From positions 1 through 61,160 of the forward strand of contig CALICM010000010.1 of NCBI GenBank assembly GCA_938049225.1: 61,160 nucleotides of DNA, written 5' to 3'. Positions 8,865-17,641 of the stretch are shown here, piece by piece. The DNA is from an uncultured Paracoccaceae bacterium (lineage in GTDB: Bacteria > Pseudomonadota > Alphaproteobacteria > Rhodobacterales > Rhodobacteraceae). The notes beneath the pieces were generated by a model that saw only the letters and a program-made list of their open reading frames with translations, was not told the DNA's origin and did not search any database. The number at the start of each line of letters is the position of its first letter. Position 1 is the first letter of the stretch. Position numbers and translations under genes: made by a program.

Positions 8865-9605
8865 CTAGATGCAGCGTCCACCGTCCACCTCCATCGCAAC
8901 ACCAGTGATCATCGAGGCTTCGTCCGAGCACAGAAAAGTCGCGGCATTCCCCAAATCCTCGGGTTGCGAGAACCGGCCCAAGGGGATTGTCGCCAGAAAC
9001 TGCGCCCGACGCTCTGGCGTATCCTCGCCAAGAAAGCTTTTCAGCAGCGGCGTCTCGCCAGCCACGGGGTTCAACGCATTCACGCGAATGCCAAATGGCG
9101 CCAGCTCGACCGCCATCGCCTTGGTCGCCGTGATCATCCACCCCTTCGAGGCATTGTACCAGTTCAAATTGGGTCGCGGGCTGACCCCGGCGGTCGAGGC
9201 GATGTTCAGGATCGCCCCACTGCCTTGCGCCTTCATCAGGGGTACAAAGCTGCGCGCGGACAGATAGACGGACTTCGCGTTGACCGCCAACACACGGTCA
9301 AAATCGGCTTCGCTGACCTCCTCCATCGGGGCCGGCAGATGGGTGATCCCGGCATTGTTCACCAGAATGTCGACCCGCCCCCAAGCATCTTGTGCCGCTT
9401 GCGCCATGGCGGCGACGCTGGTCCCATCGGCCACATCCACGGTCTGCGCCCGCGCGCCGACCCGCGCCGCCATTTCGGTGGCGGCCGCGCCATTGATATC
9501 GGCGATCATCACCTGCGCCCCCTCGGCCAAGAACTTGAGAGCGATCCCCGCTCCGAACCCCGAGGCGCCCCCGGTTACAATGGCCGTTTTACCTTTTAGT
9601 CTCAT
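8865..9605 (-). CDS. SDR family NAD(P)-dependent oxidoreductase
   Basis: Predicted 246-residue classical short-chain dehydrogenase/reductase. Start at 9605 follows a GGGGAGGA ribosome binding site. Rossmann glycine motif TGGASGFGAG is at residues 11-20, NNAG at 83-86, catalytic Ser137 in NIASTAG and Tyr150/Lys154 in YNASK. An Asp after the second beta strand (MIADIN) favours NAD over NADP. The 3-oxoacyl-ACP reductase-like sequence does not fix the substrate. It lies 161 bases downstream of an aldehyde dehydrogenase gene on the same strand, suggesting successive alcohol/aldehyde oxidation steps. Confidence 0.9.
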   Translation of the reverse strand: MRLKGKTAIVTGGASGFGAGIALKFLAEGAQVMIADINGAAATEMAARVGARAQTVDVADGTSVAAMAQAAQDAWGRVDILVNNAGITHLPAPMEEVSEADFDRVLAVNAKSVYLSARSFVPLMKAQGSGAILNIASTAGVSPRPNLNWYNASKGWMITATKAMAVELAPFGIRVNALNPVAGETPLLKSFLGEDTPERRAQFLATIPLGRFSQPEDLGNAATFLCSDEASMITGVAMEVDGGRCI

Positions 9606-9766
9606 CGCGATCCTCCCCGGCACACCCTGTGATGCGCATCAGAATTTGGCAATGACCTTTGGCGCGTCGCGCAGGACGCAGTCCTTCGGCGTCAGCCGCC
9701 GGATCGGTGGGCGCGCAGCGCACCCGACAGCCTGCCTCGACGCCCGACACAGGCATCAAACTCTGA

Positions 9767-11221
9767 TCAGCCGTGCCGCACCGCCACTGTTTTCAAAGTA
9801 GAAAATCCGTACAAGGCTTCAAATCCCTTCTCGCGTCCATGTCCGGATTTGCCCACGCCGCCAAAGGGCAGCTCGACCCCACCGCCTGCGCCGTAATTGT
9901 TGACAAAGACCTGGCCCGCGTGCAGGTCCCGCGCCAGGCGAAACTGTCGGCCGCCGTCGCGGGTCCACACCCCCGCGACCAGACCATAGTCGGTGGCGTT
10001 GGCGATGCGAACGGCCTCGGCCTCATCCTCAAAGGGCAGCAGAACCTGGACGGGTCCAAATACCTCCTCCCGCGCAATCCGATCCGCGGGGCTGACACCT
10101 GAGATCAGCGCGGGCGCGCAATAGTGCCCACCCGTGGGAACCTCGCCAATCTGCCCGCGCGCCAGGATCTGATCCGCGCTGACCTCCGCCAAGAACCCCT
10201 CAACGATTTGCTTTTGGCGGGCCGAGACCAAGGGCCCCACGTCCAGATCCTCCAAGGCGGGACCGACCCGCAGTGCCTTGTAAGCGCGGGCCATCCGCGC
10301 CGCGACCTCGTCAAAGATCTCGCGTTGAATCAGGATCCGACTCGCGGCCGAGCAGGTCTGGCCTGCGTTCTGCACGCCCGCGCCCACCAAAAACGGCAAG
10401 GCTGCGTCCAGGTCCGCGTCTTCAAAAACCAACTGCGGGCTTTTGCCCCCCAATTCCAACGTTACGGGCACAATATTCCGCGCGGCCGCAGTTTGGATCA
10501 AAGCTCCAACACCCACCGAGCCGGTAAAGGACATATGATCGATCCCCGGATGGGCGGACAGCGCCGCCCCGGCCTCGTCCCCCAAGCCGGTCACAACATT
10601 CAGCGCGCCGTCCGGCAGCCCAGCCTTTTGCGCCAGATGCGCAAAAGAAAGGGCGGTCAAACAGGCCTCTTCGGCTGGTTTCAGTACGCAAGCGTTGCCC
10701 ATCGCCAGCGCCGCCCCGACCGAGCGGCCGATGATCTGCATTGGGTAGTTCCAGGGTATGATGTGGCCCGTGACGCCATGCGGCTCGCGCAGGGTATAGA
10801 CGGTATAGCCGTCTTGATAAGGGATGGTCTCGCCCATCACCTTATCCGCCGCGCCGCCGTAAAACTCCATATAGCGTGCCAGCGCCAGCGCGTCGGCCTG
10901 GGCCTGTTTCAAGGGTTTGCCGACGTCCAAAGCCTCAAGCCGTGCCAGTTCGGCTACGTTCTCTTGAACCAACACGCCCAGGCGGCTGAGCAGACGGCCC
11001 CGCTCGGCCGCCGGTGTGCGGCCCCAATCGCCCGCTCTCGCGGTCCGCGCGGCCGCGACCGCCGCGTCAATATCCTGTGCCGTGCCGCGGGCAATGCGCG
11101 CAATCTCGGCCCCTGTTGACGGATCCTCAAGCGCCAAGGTTTCCGCCGTGGGACGCCAGGTGCCCCCGATCAGGATCAGGCCGGGGTCAAAGGGCAGGGT
11201 TTGGGTGGCATCCTCTGGCAT
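9767..11221 (-). CDS. NAD(P)-dependent aldehyde dehydrogenase
   Basis: Predicted 484-residue aldehyde dehydrogenase. Start at 11221 follows GCGGAGGATACG; the open frame continues far upstream, but that part is antisense to two plus-strand genes. Catalytic Glu256 lies in TLELGGKSPQ and nucleophile Cys290 in NAGQTCSAASR; the cofactor loop FTGSVGVG is at 232-239. MEFYGGAADKVMGETIP resembles betaine aldehyde and gamma-aminobutyraldehyde dehydrogenase relatives, but this is not decisive. The gene is divergent from the universal stress protein gene, with a 135-base intergenic region. Confidence 0.9.
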   Translation of the reverse strand: MPEDATQTLPFDPGLILIGGTWRPTAETLALEDPSTGAEIARIARGTAQDIDAAVAAARTARAGDWGRTPAAERGRLLSRLGVLVQENVAELARLEALDVGKPLKQAQADALALARYMEFYGGAADKVMGETIPYQDGYTVYTLREPHGVTGHIIPWNYPMQIIGRSVGAALAMGNACVLKPAEEACLTALSFAHLAQKAGLPDGALNVVTGLGDEAGAALSAHPGIDHMSFTGSVGVGALIQTAAARNIVPVTLELGGKSPQLVFEDADLDAALPFLVGAGVQNAGQTCSAASRILIQREIFDEVAARMARAYKALRVGPALEDLDVGPLVSARQKQIVEGFLAEVSADQILARGQIGEVPTGGHYCAPALISGVSPADRIAREEVFGPVQVLLPFEDEAEAVRIANATDYGLVAGVWTRDGGRQFRLARDLHAGQVFVNNYGAGGGVELPFGGVGKSGHGREKGFEALYGFSTLKTVAVRHG

Positions 11222-11356
11222 CGTATCCTCCGCAAGGTCACCTATCAGCCTTACTGGCCGGGTGGGGGCCGCGCAACTCGGGGCGTATTGCCAGTTGCGC
11301 GAAGAACCCGGATCGCGCAGGGTGATCGCTGCGGGACGCACCTGGGGAGGGAAGAC

Positions 11357-11815
11357 ATGCGCAAGTTCCTGGTTGTGCTGGACGAGACGCCCGAATGCCT
11401 GAACGCCATGCGCTTCGCGGCGATCCGGGCATCGAAAACCGGCGGCGGGGTCGAACTGTTGGGCATCATCGCCCCCGAGGAGTTCCAGCATTGGATCGGC
11501 GTGGGCGAGGTGATGCGCGCCGAGGCCCGGGCCAAGATCGAAGCGCATTTCGAGGTGTTCCGCGAGCGGATGGAAAAGGTCGAGGGGATCAGCCCCACCC
11601 TGGCCATCCGCGAGGGCGAGAAGGCCCGCGAGATCATCGACCACATTAAATCCGACCCCGAAATCGGCATCCTGGTCCTGGGTGCTGGCAGCAAAGGCGA
11701 CGGGCCCGGTCCCCTGGTGATGGAGCTTGCCGGGCGCCAGGTCAGCGATATGCCGGTACCGGTCACCGTGGTGCCCGGCACGATGACCAAAGACGACATC
11801 GTCGCGGTCTCGTAG
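11357..11815 (+). CDS. Universal stress protein (UspA domain)
   Basis: Predicted 152-residue single-domain universal stress protein. The start follows GGGAGGGAAG. The N-terminal strand MRKFLVVLDETPECLNAMRF carries the conserved Asp, and the C-terminal half has the nucleotide-loop-like LGAGSKGDGPGPLVMEL followed by PVPVTVVPG, so ATP binding is likely. The family acts in the cytoplasm under stress or starvation. The next gene starts directly after its stop codon, so the two are probably co-translated. Confidence 0.88.
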   Translation: MRKFLVVLDETPECLNAMRFAAIRASKTGGGVELLGIIAPEEFQHWIGVGEVMRAEARAKIEAHFEVFRERMEKVEGISPTLAIREGEKAREIIDHIKSDPEIGILVLGAGSKGDGPGPLVMELAGRQVSDMPVPVTVVPGTMTKDDIVAVS

Positions 11816-12706
11816 GTGGTGTTTCCTGGGTTTTCCGAAGCGTCCTTTGCCCATGGTCAGACGACTCTCCAGGCTTTGATTGGTGGCGCGGGGCCGCCCG
11901 TGTTGTTGCTGCACGGCTTTCCGCAAACGCGCGCGGCTTGGCATCTGGTGGCCCCAATCCTGGCGCGGCATTTCACGGTGATTGTCCCGGATCTGCCCGC
12001 TTATGGGCGCAGCCAAGGCCCGGTGCCCAGCGCGGATGGCGCGTCGCATTCCAAGCGCGCGATGGCGGGCGACATGATCGCGATGATGGACAGCCTTGGC
12101 CATACACGCTTTGCCGTGGCGGGCCATGATCGCGGCGGGCGCGTTGCCTATCGCCTGGCGCTGGATCATCCGGATCGGGTGTCCGCGCTCGCAGTGCTGG
12201 ACATCATGACGACGCTGGACACGTGGGAGGCGATGGATTGGCGGGATGCCGTGGCAGCCTATCATTGGCCGTTCCTGGCTCAGGAAGCCCAGTTTGTTGA
12301 ACGGATGATCGGCGCGGATTCTGAAGCCTATTTGGCGCATCTGGTGGGGCGCTGGATCGGGCAAGGCAATGTGTTGGATCCAGGCGCTTACGCCGATTAC
12401 GCGCAGGCCATTGCGCGCCCTTCGGTCATCGCGGCGATGGCGGCGGACTATCGGGCAGGGGCCGCTATGGATGTTCAAATCGATCAAGCGGACCGCGCGG
12501 CAGGGCGCCGCTTGGCCTGTCCATTGACCGTGCTGCGCGGCGCGCAATATGCGCCGGGACCATTGGCCCCTGCTTGGATCGCATGGACCGCCGACGGCCA
12601 CCCGCCGCCCGAGCATGTGTTCGATTGCGGGCATTTCCTGGCCGAGGAGGCGCCGCAGAACGTCGCGCGAGCCCTGCTCGATGCCTTTGGTGATCCCACA
12701 GTTTAG
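11816..12706 (+). CDS. Alpha/beta hydrolase, fluoroacetate dehalogenase-like
   Basis: Predicted 296-residue alpha/beta hydrolase closely resembling haloacetate/fluoroacetate dehalogenases. Motifs are HGFPQT (33-38), nucleophile elbow GHDRGGR with Asp105 and the two carboxylate-binding Arg106/Arg109, Asp129 in LDI, and catalytic His273 in DCGHFLAEE. The halide-pocket His-Trp pair of the fluoroacetate enzyme appears to be His150-Trp151 (YHWPF), with the Tyr at 212 (DYRAG). Start is GTG immediately after the upstream stop; a second GTG follows. Defluorination is inferred; related enzymes can act on chloroacetate or be epoxide hydrolases. Confidence 0.85.
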   Translation: MVFPGFSEASFAHGQTTLQALIGGAGPPVLLLHGFPQTRAAWHLVAPILARHFTVIVPDLPAYGRSQGPVPSADGASHSKRAMAGDMIAMMDSLGHTRFAVAGHDRGGRVAYRLALDHPDRVSALAVLDIMTTLDTWEAMDWRDAVAAYHWPFLAQEAQFVERMIGADSEAYLAHLVGRWIGQGNVLDPGAYADYAQAIARPSVIAAMAADYRAGAAMDVQIDQADRAAGRRLACPLTVLRGAQYAPGPLAPAWIAWTADGHPPPEHVFDCGHFLAEEAPQNVARALLDAFGDPTV

Positions 12707-12777
12707 AAGCATTCCAATTACCTTGACTTTTTTGGTCAGGAGGGCCAGTTTGATCCCCAGCAAACAAGGATCAGCCC

Positions 12778-13338
12778 ATGTTCATCCAGACAGAGTCCAC
12801 CCCGAACCCCGCCACGCTGAAATTCCTTCCGGGCGAGGCCGTGATGCCCACGGGCACCGCCGATTTCCCCAGTGCCGAGGCCGCCGCGACCTCGCCGCTG
12901 GCGCAGCGCGTTTTTGGCGTTGAAGGGGTGACGGGCGTTTTCTTTGGCCCCGATTTTGTGACGGTGACCAAGGGCGAAGAGATTGATTGGGCACATATCA
13001 AGCCCGGCATTCTGGGCGCGATCATGGAGCATTACCAATCCGGCCAACCGGTGATGGAGGGCGACACCGGCGCGGTGGGCCACGCCGAGCATACCGGCCC
13101 AGACGCCCATATCGTGGGACAAATCAAAGAGTTGCTCGACACCCGAGTGCGCCCCGCCGTGGCGCAAGATGGCGGCGACATTACCTTCCACGGGTTCGAG
13201 CGCGGTGTCGTTTATCTGCATATGCAGGGGGCTTGCGCGGGCTGCCCGTCGTCCACCATGACGCTAAAAATGGGGATCGAGAACCTGCTGCGCCATTACA
13301 TTCCCGAAGTGACCGAGGTGCGACCGGTTGCGGCCTGA
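12778..13338 (+). CDS. NifU family Fe-S cluster scaffold protein (Nfu type)
   Basis: Predicted 186-residue iron-sulfur carrier. An Nfu N-terminal domain (about 2-88, starting MFIQTESTPNPATLKFLPG) precedes a NifU C-terminal domain (about 111-180) with the cluster-binding CAGC (Cys153, Cys156). The alphaproteobacterial Nfu proteins deliver 4Fe-4S clusters to apo-enzymes and have this two-domain layout, close to mitochondrial NFU1. It is followed by a GFA-type gene overlapping its last bases. Confidence 0.93.
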   Translation: MFIQTESTPNPATLKFLPGEAVMPTGTADFPSAEAAATSPLAQRVFGVEGVTGVFFGPDFVTVTKGEEIDWAHIKPGILGAIMEHYQSGQPVMEGDTGAVGHAEHTGPDAHIVGQIKELLDTRVRPAVAQDGGDITFHGFERGVVYLHMQGACAGCPSSTMTLKMGIENLLRHYIPEVTEVRPVAA

Positions 13339-13786
13339 CGCCCCTGAAGGGAATCAAGGCCCGCCGGTCACCGGCCGTTGCTATTGCGGGGCGACATCGC
13401 TGACGGCCGATGAGTGGCCACGGGTGCTCACCTATTGCCATTGCTCAGATTGCCGACGTCTCACCGGCGCCCCGGTGGCCGCATTCGCCGCATTCTCGGA
13501 CGATGCGCTGCATATCCAGCCAGCCCGGCCCGCGGTCACACCGGCCAGACCTGACGTCCGTCGGGCCTTTTGCTCGGACTGCGGCTCGCCGCTCGCGGCC
13601 TGGTTCGATTATCTGCCCGGCCAAGTTTACGTCCCCATCGGTCTGCTCGATCAGGCGCCCCAGCTTCCACCACGGATGCACAGCCATATCGATGCGCGAT
13701 TGTCCTGGCTGGAGATAAACGATGATGCGGAGCGCGTTGCCGGGACCTCTCGCGTGGGGCTTGTCGCGGCTTTCGAGAAAAGATGA
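13328..13786 (+). CDS. GFA (CENP-V/GFA domain) family zinc protein
   Basis: Predicted 152-residue protein of the GFA family, named for glutathione-dependent formaldehyde-activating enzyme. Zinc ligands are CYC (18-20), CHCSDC (37-42) and CSDC (82-85), in the usual order. The function of most members is unknown, and the formaldehyde assignment of the name is not reliable. The frame begins with TTG at 13328, inside the end of the preceding nfu-like gene; no ATG or GTG precedes the first zinc motif, so the start is uncertain. Confidence 0.85.
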   Translation: MRPDAPEGNQGPPVTGRCYCGATSLTADEWPRVLTYCHCSDCRRLTGAPVAAFAAFSDDALHIQPARPAVTPARPDVRRAFCSDCGSPLAAWFDYLPGQVYVPIGLLDQAPQLPPRMHSHIDARLSWLEINDDAERVAGTSRVGLVAAFEKR

Positions 13787-13832
13787 CGGCCTGGCTGTTC
13801 TTCGGCACAGGCGTCCGTGGGACGGATAGTTG

Positions 13833-14468
13833 GTGCGACCTTTGATCCTGGCGTTCGACACATCGACGGCGCATTGCGCGGCTGCTTTGCTTTCGGGCGA
13901 CCGGGTGGTTGCCCAGCGGGTCGAGGCGATGGCGCGTGGGCAGGCAGAGCGACTAATGCCGTTGCTAGAGGAGGTCTTGGCCGAGGGCTGCGCGACATGG
14001 ACCGACCTGACCGCCTTGGGGGTTGGCGTTGGTCCAGGCAACTTCACTGGCATTCGGATCGCGGTCTCGGCCGCGCGCGGGCTGGCCCTGGGGTTGGACA
14101 TTCCGGCGGTGGGTGTGACGGGGTTTGAGGCCCTTAGTCTGGGGATTGCGAAGCCGGTGTTGGCCACCCTGTCCGGGCCTTCTGGTCAGGTGTATCTGTC
14201 CCAGGGGCCCAAGCTGGTGCCGCTTGACGCCCTGCCAGATATCTATGCGACACCGGGTTTGACCTGTGTCGGCGATCACGCCGACGAGGTGGCGGCGACG
14301 CTGGGTGCGGAAGCCCAATCCGCAATCTATCCCATGGCAGAGGCAATCGCCCGTCTGGCAGCGGATCGGTTTGACCAGACCACCGAACCGCCGCGCCCGC
14401 TCTACATCCGCCCGCCCACTGCGGCACCATCGTCCGATCCGCCGCCGGTCTTGTTGCATGACACCTGA
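13833..14468 (+). CDS. tsaB: tRNA threonylcarbamoyladenosine biosynthesis protein TsaB
   Basis: Predicted 211-residue TsaB, the partner that forms a heterodimer with TsaD for making t6A37 in ANN-decoding tRNAs. The ASKHA-fold N-terminus LILAFDTSTAHCAAAL and the signature GVGVGPGNFTGIRI are clear. Start is GTG at 13833 (TTG at 13830 is alternative). The end overlaps rimI by 11 bases; tsaB-rimI pairing is common in bacteria and supports both calls. Confidence 0.93.
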   Translation: MRPLILAFDTSTAHCAAALLSGDRVVAQRVEAMARGQAERLMPLLEEVLAEGCATWTDLTALGVGVGPGNFTGIRIAVSAARGLALGLDIPAVGVTGFEALSLGIAKPVLATLSGPSGQVYLSQGPKLVPLDALPDIYATPGLTCVGDHADEVAATLGAEAQSAIYPMAEAIARLAADRFDQTTEPPRPLYIRPPTAAPSSDPPPVLLHDT

Positions 14469-14874
14469 GGCGCTGGCAGCCCTGCATCACAAGGCGTTTG
14501 AGGGGCCACCACGGCCCTGGACCGCCGCGGAATTTTCCACCCTCCTGACGACATCTGGGGTCCATCTGCACACACTGTCGCAAGCTTTCCTGGTGGCGCG
14601 TTACGCAGGCCCCGAGGCTGAGGTTTTGACACTGTGCACCGATCCCGCCCACCGCCGACAGGGGCATGCGCGGGCGGTTTTGCGGCTGTTTGAAGCCCAA
14701 GCACGTGCCGCGGATATCGAAGAGGTGTTTTTGGAGGTTGCCGAGACCAATCTGCCCGCCCGCGCCCTTTACGCCGCCCTTGGCTATCAGCCGCGCGGCT
14801 ATCGCAAGGATTACTACCAGGGCCCGGGACAAACCCGTGTCCAGGCGCATGTCCTGGCCAAGCGACTGTCTTAA
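14458..14874 (+). CDS. rimI: GNAT N-acetyltransferase, RimI-type
   Basis: Predicted 138-residue GNAT acetyltransferase. The acetyl-CoA pyrophosphate loop RRQGHA follows LTLCTDPAH, and the C-terminal part contains ETNLPARALYAALGYQ, typical of RimI, which acetylates the N-terminus of ribosomal protein S18. ATG at 14458 sits inside the end of tsaB. The assignment to RimI rests on that neighbour as much as on sequence. Confidence 0.85.
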   Translation: MTPEALAALHHKAFEGPPRPWTAAEFSTLLTTSGVHLHTLSQAFLVARYAGPEAEVLTLCTDPAHRRQGHARAVLRLFEAQARAADIEEVFLEVAETNLPARALYAALGYQPRGYRKDYYQGPGQTRVQAHVLAKRLS

Positions 14875-14942
14875 TCCCACGGCTGACCCAAGAAACCCAT
14901 TGACCCCCTACCATCGCTGCGCCTTACTACACGGCAGTTTCA

Positions 14943-14994
14943 CCGCCCCCCGGGGCGGCTTTGCGTGGTGTGTTAGCCCCCAAAATAAGGGGGC
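14943..14994 (+). promoter_or_regulatory. Two stem-loops in the leader of the nucleoside-transport operon
   Basis: CCGCCC/GGGCGG (14943-14948 with 14953-14958) and GCCCCC/GGGGGC (14976-14981 with 14989-14994, 7-base A-rich loop) can form two short GC hairpins between the rimI stop and the ribosome binding site of the binding-protein gene. A TTGACC (14900-14905) with TACTAC 19 bases further is a possible promoter. I do not recognise a known riboswitch. They could be a rimI terminator, an attenuator or mRNA-stabilising structures. Confidence 0.3.
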
Positions 14995-15040
14995 ATTGCC
15001 CGCAGGCCCTGGCGGGACGGACCAACAAGGAGGTACAGAC

Positions 15041-16051
15041 ATGAAACTTGTTTCCGCTCTTTTGGGCGCCACCGCACTTTTGGGTGTGGCCACCACCGCT
15101 TTGGCCGATGGTCATGCCGAGTTCAAACCCGCCGTGATCTTTGATCTGGGCGGCAAGTTTGACCGCTCGTTCAACCAAGCCTCGTTCGAGGGGGCCGAGC
15201 GGTTCAAAGAAGAATTCGGCACCGAGTATCGCGAGTTCGAGATCCAGTCGGATGCCCAACGCGAGCAGGCGCTGCGCCGCTTTGCTGAGCAGGGCAACAA
15301 CCCCATCGTTGTGGCGGGCTTCGCCTATGGTTCGGCGATGGAAACTGTCGCGGCCGAGTTCCCCGACACCAACTTCGCGATCATCGACATGGTCGTCGAC
15401 CTGCCCAACGTTCGCTCGGTCGTGTTTAACGAGCACGAGGGTAGCTATCTGGTCGGCATGCTGGCCGCGATGAAATCCGAAAGCGGTAAAGTTGGCTTTG
15501 TGGGCGGTATGGACATCCCGCTGATCCGCAAATTCGCGTGCGGCTATGTGCAGGGTGTCAAAGCCGCGAACCCAGATGCCGAGGTGCTCCAGAACATGAC
15601 CGGCACCACGGGTGCGGCCTGGAACGACCCCGTGAAGGGTGGCGAGTTGGCCAAGGGCCAGATCGATCAGGGCGCTGACGTGGTTTATCACGCGGCGGGC
15701 GGAACCGGCCGTGGGGTGCTGCAAGCTGCGGCCGACAACGGGGCGCTGGGCATCGGTGTCGACAGCAACCAGAACTATCTGCACCCCGGCTCGGTCTTGA
15801 CCTCAATGCTCAAGCGGGTCGATGTGGCCGTTTATGATGCCTTCAAGGACGCCAAGGATGGCGAGTTCACCTATGGTTTCGAGGTGCTGGGCCTGGCGCA
15901 AGATGGCGTTGGCTATGCGGTGGACGAGAACAACGAACCACTACTGACCCCGGACATGCTCGCCGCCGTGGAAGAGGCCAAGGCCAAGATCATCTCGGGC
16001 GAGATCGCGGTACATGACTACATGTCCGACAACACCTGCCCGGCCAACTAA
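15041..16051 (+). CDS. BMP-family ABC transporter substrate-binding protein (nucleoside type)
   Basis: Predicted 336-residue periplasmic binding protein of the Bmp/Med family. Start at 15041 follows AAGGAGGT. Signal peptide residues 1-22 (ALLGVATTALA, cleavage before DGH); there is no lipobox cysteine, so it is soluble. The mature part begins with KPAVIFDLGGKFDRSFNQAS, typical of purine-nucleoside binding proteins. The genes behind it (double-domain ATPase, two permeases, purine nucleoside phosphorylase) support nucleoside uptake. Confidence 0.93.
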   Translation: MKLVSALLGATALLGVATTALADGHAEFKPAVIFDLGGKFDRSFNQASFEGAERFKEEFGTEYREFEIQSDAQREQALRRFAEQGNNPIVVAGFAYGSAMETVAAEFPDTNFAIIDMVVDLPNVRSVVFNEHEGSYLVGMLAAMKSESGKVGFVGGMDIPLIRKFACGYVQGVKAANPDAEVLQNMTGTTGAAWNDPVKGGELAKGQIDQGADVVYHAAGGTGRGVLQAAADNGALGIGVDSNQNYLHPGSVLTSMLKRVDVAVYDAFKDAKDGEFTYGFEVLGLAQDGVGYAVDENNEPLLTPDMLAAVEEAKAKIISGEIAVHDYMSDNTCPAN

Positions 16052-16057
16052 GCTGGT

Positions 16058-17641
16058 ATGGTGCTGAATGAAACAGAGGTTGCGGGGCGGCCAGCGGCTG
16101 CCCCCGACGCGCCTGCAATCGAACTGATCGGCATTTCCAAGGCCTTCGGGCCCGTGCAGGCGAACAAAGACATCTCGATGAAGGTGCAGCGTGGCACGAT
16201 CCATGGGATCGTGGGCGAGAATGGCGCTGGGAAATCGACTTTGATGTCAATCCTTTACGGTTTCTACAAAGCGGACAAGGGCGAGATCAAGATCGGTGGG
16301 GTGCCGACGCTGATCCACAATTCCGATGATGCGATCAAGGCAGGGATCGGCATGGTCCATCAGCATTTCATGCTGGTGCAGCCCTTTACGGTTCTTGAGA
16401 ATGTGGTTCTGGGGGCCGAGGATGGGGCGCTTCTGAAACCAAGCTTGGCCAAAGCGCGCACACTGCTAACCGAACTGGCCCATGAGTATGAACTCGATGT
16501 CGACCCCGATGCGGTGGTTGGCGATCTTGCAGTGGGCTTCCAGCAGCGGGTCGAGATCCTAAAGGCACTGTATCGCCACGCGGATATTCTGATCCTGGAC
16601 GAGCCGACCGGCGTTCTGACCCCGGCCGAAGCGGACCATCTGTTCCGCATTCTCGAGGGGCTGAAGGCGCAGGGCAAGACGATCATCTTGATCACCCACA
16701 AGTTGCGCGAGATCATGGCGGTGACCGACACCGTCAGCGTGATGCGCCGGGGCGAGATGACGGCGACTGTCAAGACCTCGGAAACCAGCCCGACGCAACT
16801 GGCTGAGCTGATGGTTGGCCGCCGCGTGTTGCTGCGGGTCGAGAAAGAAGCGCCCAAAGTGGGCGAGACGATCCTGCAGGTGCGCGGGTTGCGTGTTGTG
16901 GATCATGACGGTGTCGAGCGGTTGAAGGGCATCGACCTGGACTTGAAGGCGGGCGAGATCCTTGGGGTGGCAGGCGTTGCGGGCAATGGCCAATCCGCCT
17001 TGCTGGAAGTGCTGGGCGGCATCACCGAAGCCGCGGGCGGCTCCGTCTCAATGAACGGTCAGACACTCGACCTGGTGGGCGGTGATGATGGGCGCGACCG
17101 TCGGCACCGGGGCATCGGCCATGTGCCAGAGGATCGCCACCGCCTAGGGCTTGTTATGCCCTTTGCTGAATGGGAAAACTCCTGTTTCGGCTATCATGAC
17201 CGGCCAGAGTACCAGGCCAACTCGGGCCTGATGAACCGGTTGTTCATGCGTGATGACGCGCGTCAGAAGATCGAAAAATACGACATCCGCCCCCCCAGCT
17301 GTGACTTGAAGGCCGCCAATTTCTCGGGCGGGAACCAGCAAAAGATCGTCATTGCACGCGAGATCGAAAGCAACCCTGACGTGCTGCTGGTTGGCCAGCC
17401 GACCCGGGGTGTGGATATCGGCGCCATCGAATTCATCCACAACCAGATCGTCGCCCTGCGCGATCAGGGCAAGGCTGTCCTGCTGGTCTCGGTCGAGTTG
17501 GAAGAGATCTTGGCGCTGAGCGACCGCATCATCGTGATGTTCGACGGCAAGATCAGCGGCGAGCGGATGCCCAACGACACCGACGAAAACGAACTAGGCC
17601 TGCTGATGGCCGGGATCGATCCAAAGGAGAGCGTGGCGTGA
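16058..17641 (+). CDS. Nucleoside ABC transporter ATP-binding protein (two ABC domains)
   Basis: Predicted 527-residue protein with two fused nucleotide-binding domains, as in ribose/nucleoside (CUT2-like) importers. Domain 1 has Walker A GENGAGKST (about 53-61) and LILDEPTGVLTP, but its signature is the diverged VGFQQR. Domain 2 has a degenerate P-loop (GVAGNGQSALL) with an intact NFSGGNQQK signature and LLVGQPTRGVD, where Gln replaces the usual acidic residue. Such asymmetry is normal in this family. It is 6 bases after the binding-protein gene and overlaps the next gene by 4 bases. Confidence 0.93.
   Translation: MVLNETEVAGRPAAAPDAPAIELIGISKAFGPVQANKDISMKVQRGTIHGIVGENGAGKSTLMSILYGFYKADKGEIKIGGVPTLIHNSDDAIKAGIGMVHQHFMLVQPFTVLENVVLGAEDGALLKPSLAKARTLLTELAHEYELDVDPDAVVGDLAVGFQQRVEILKALYRHADILILDEPTGVLTPAEADHLFRILEGLKAQGKTIILITHKLREIMAVTDTVSVMRRGEMTATVKTSETSPTQLAELMVGRRVLLRVEKEAPKVGETILQVRGLRVVDHDGVERLKGIDLDLKAGEILGVAGVAGNGQSALLEVLGGITEAAGGSVSMNGQTLDLVGGDDGRDRRHRGIGHVPEDRHRLGLVMPFAEWENSCFGYHDRPEYQANSGLMNRLFMRDDARQKIEKYDIRPPSCDLKAANFSGGNQQKIVIAREIESNPDVLLVGQPTRGVDIGAIEFIHNQIVALRDQGKAVLLVSVELEEILALSDRIIVMFDGKISGERMPNDTDENELGLLMAGIDPKESVA

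Noticed and set aside
11222-12763. Upstream extension of the aldehyde dehydrogenase frame (998-codon open frame)
   Set aside because: It is antisense to the universal stress protein and hydrolase genes, has low-complexity Arg/His/Gln-rich translation, and a good start with ribosome binding site exists at 11221.
14875-15040. Purine riboswitch before the nucleoside operon
   Set aside because: Only two simple hairpins are visible; the three-way junction and conserved pyrimidines of purine riboswitches are not.
16058-17641. Inactive nucleoside ATPase because of the degenerate second P-loop
   Set aside because: Asymmetric degenerate sites are normal for this double-domain importer family.
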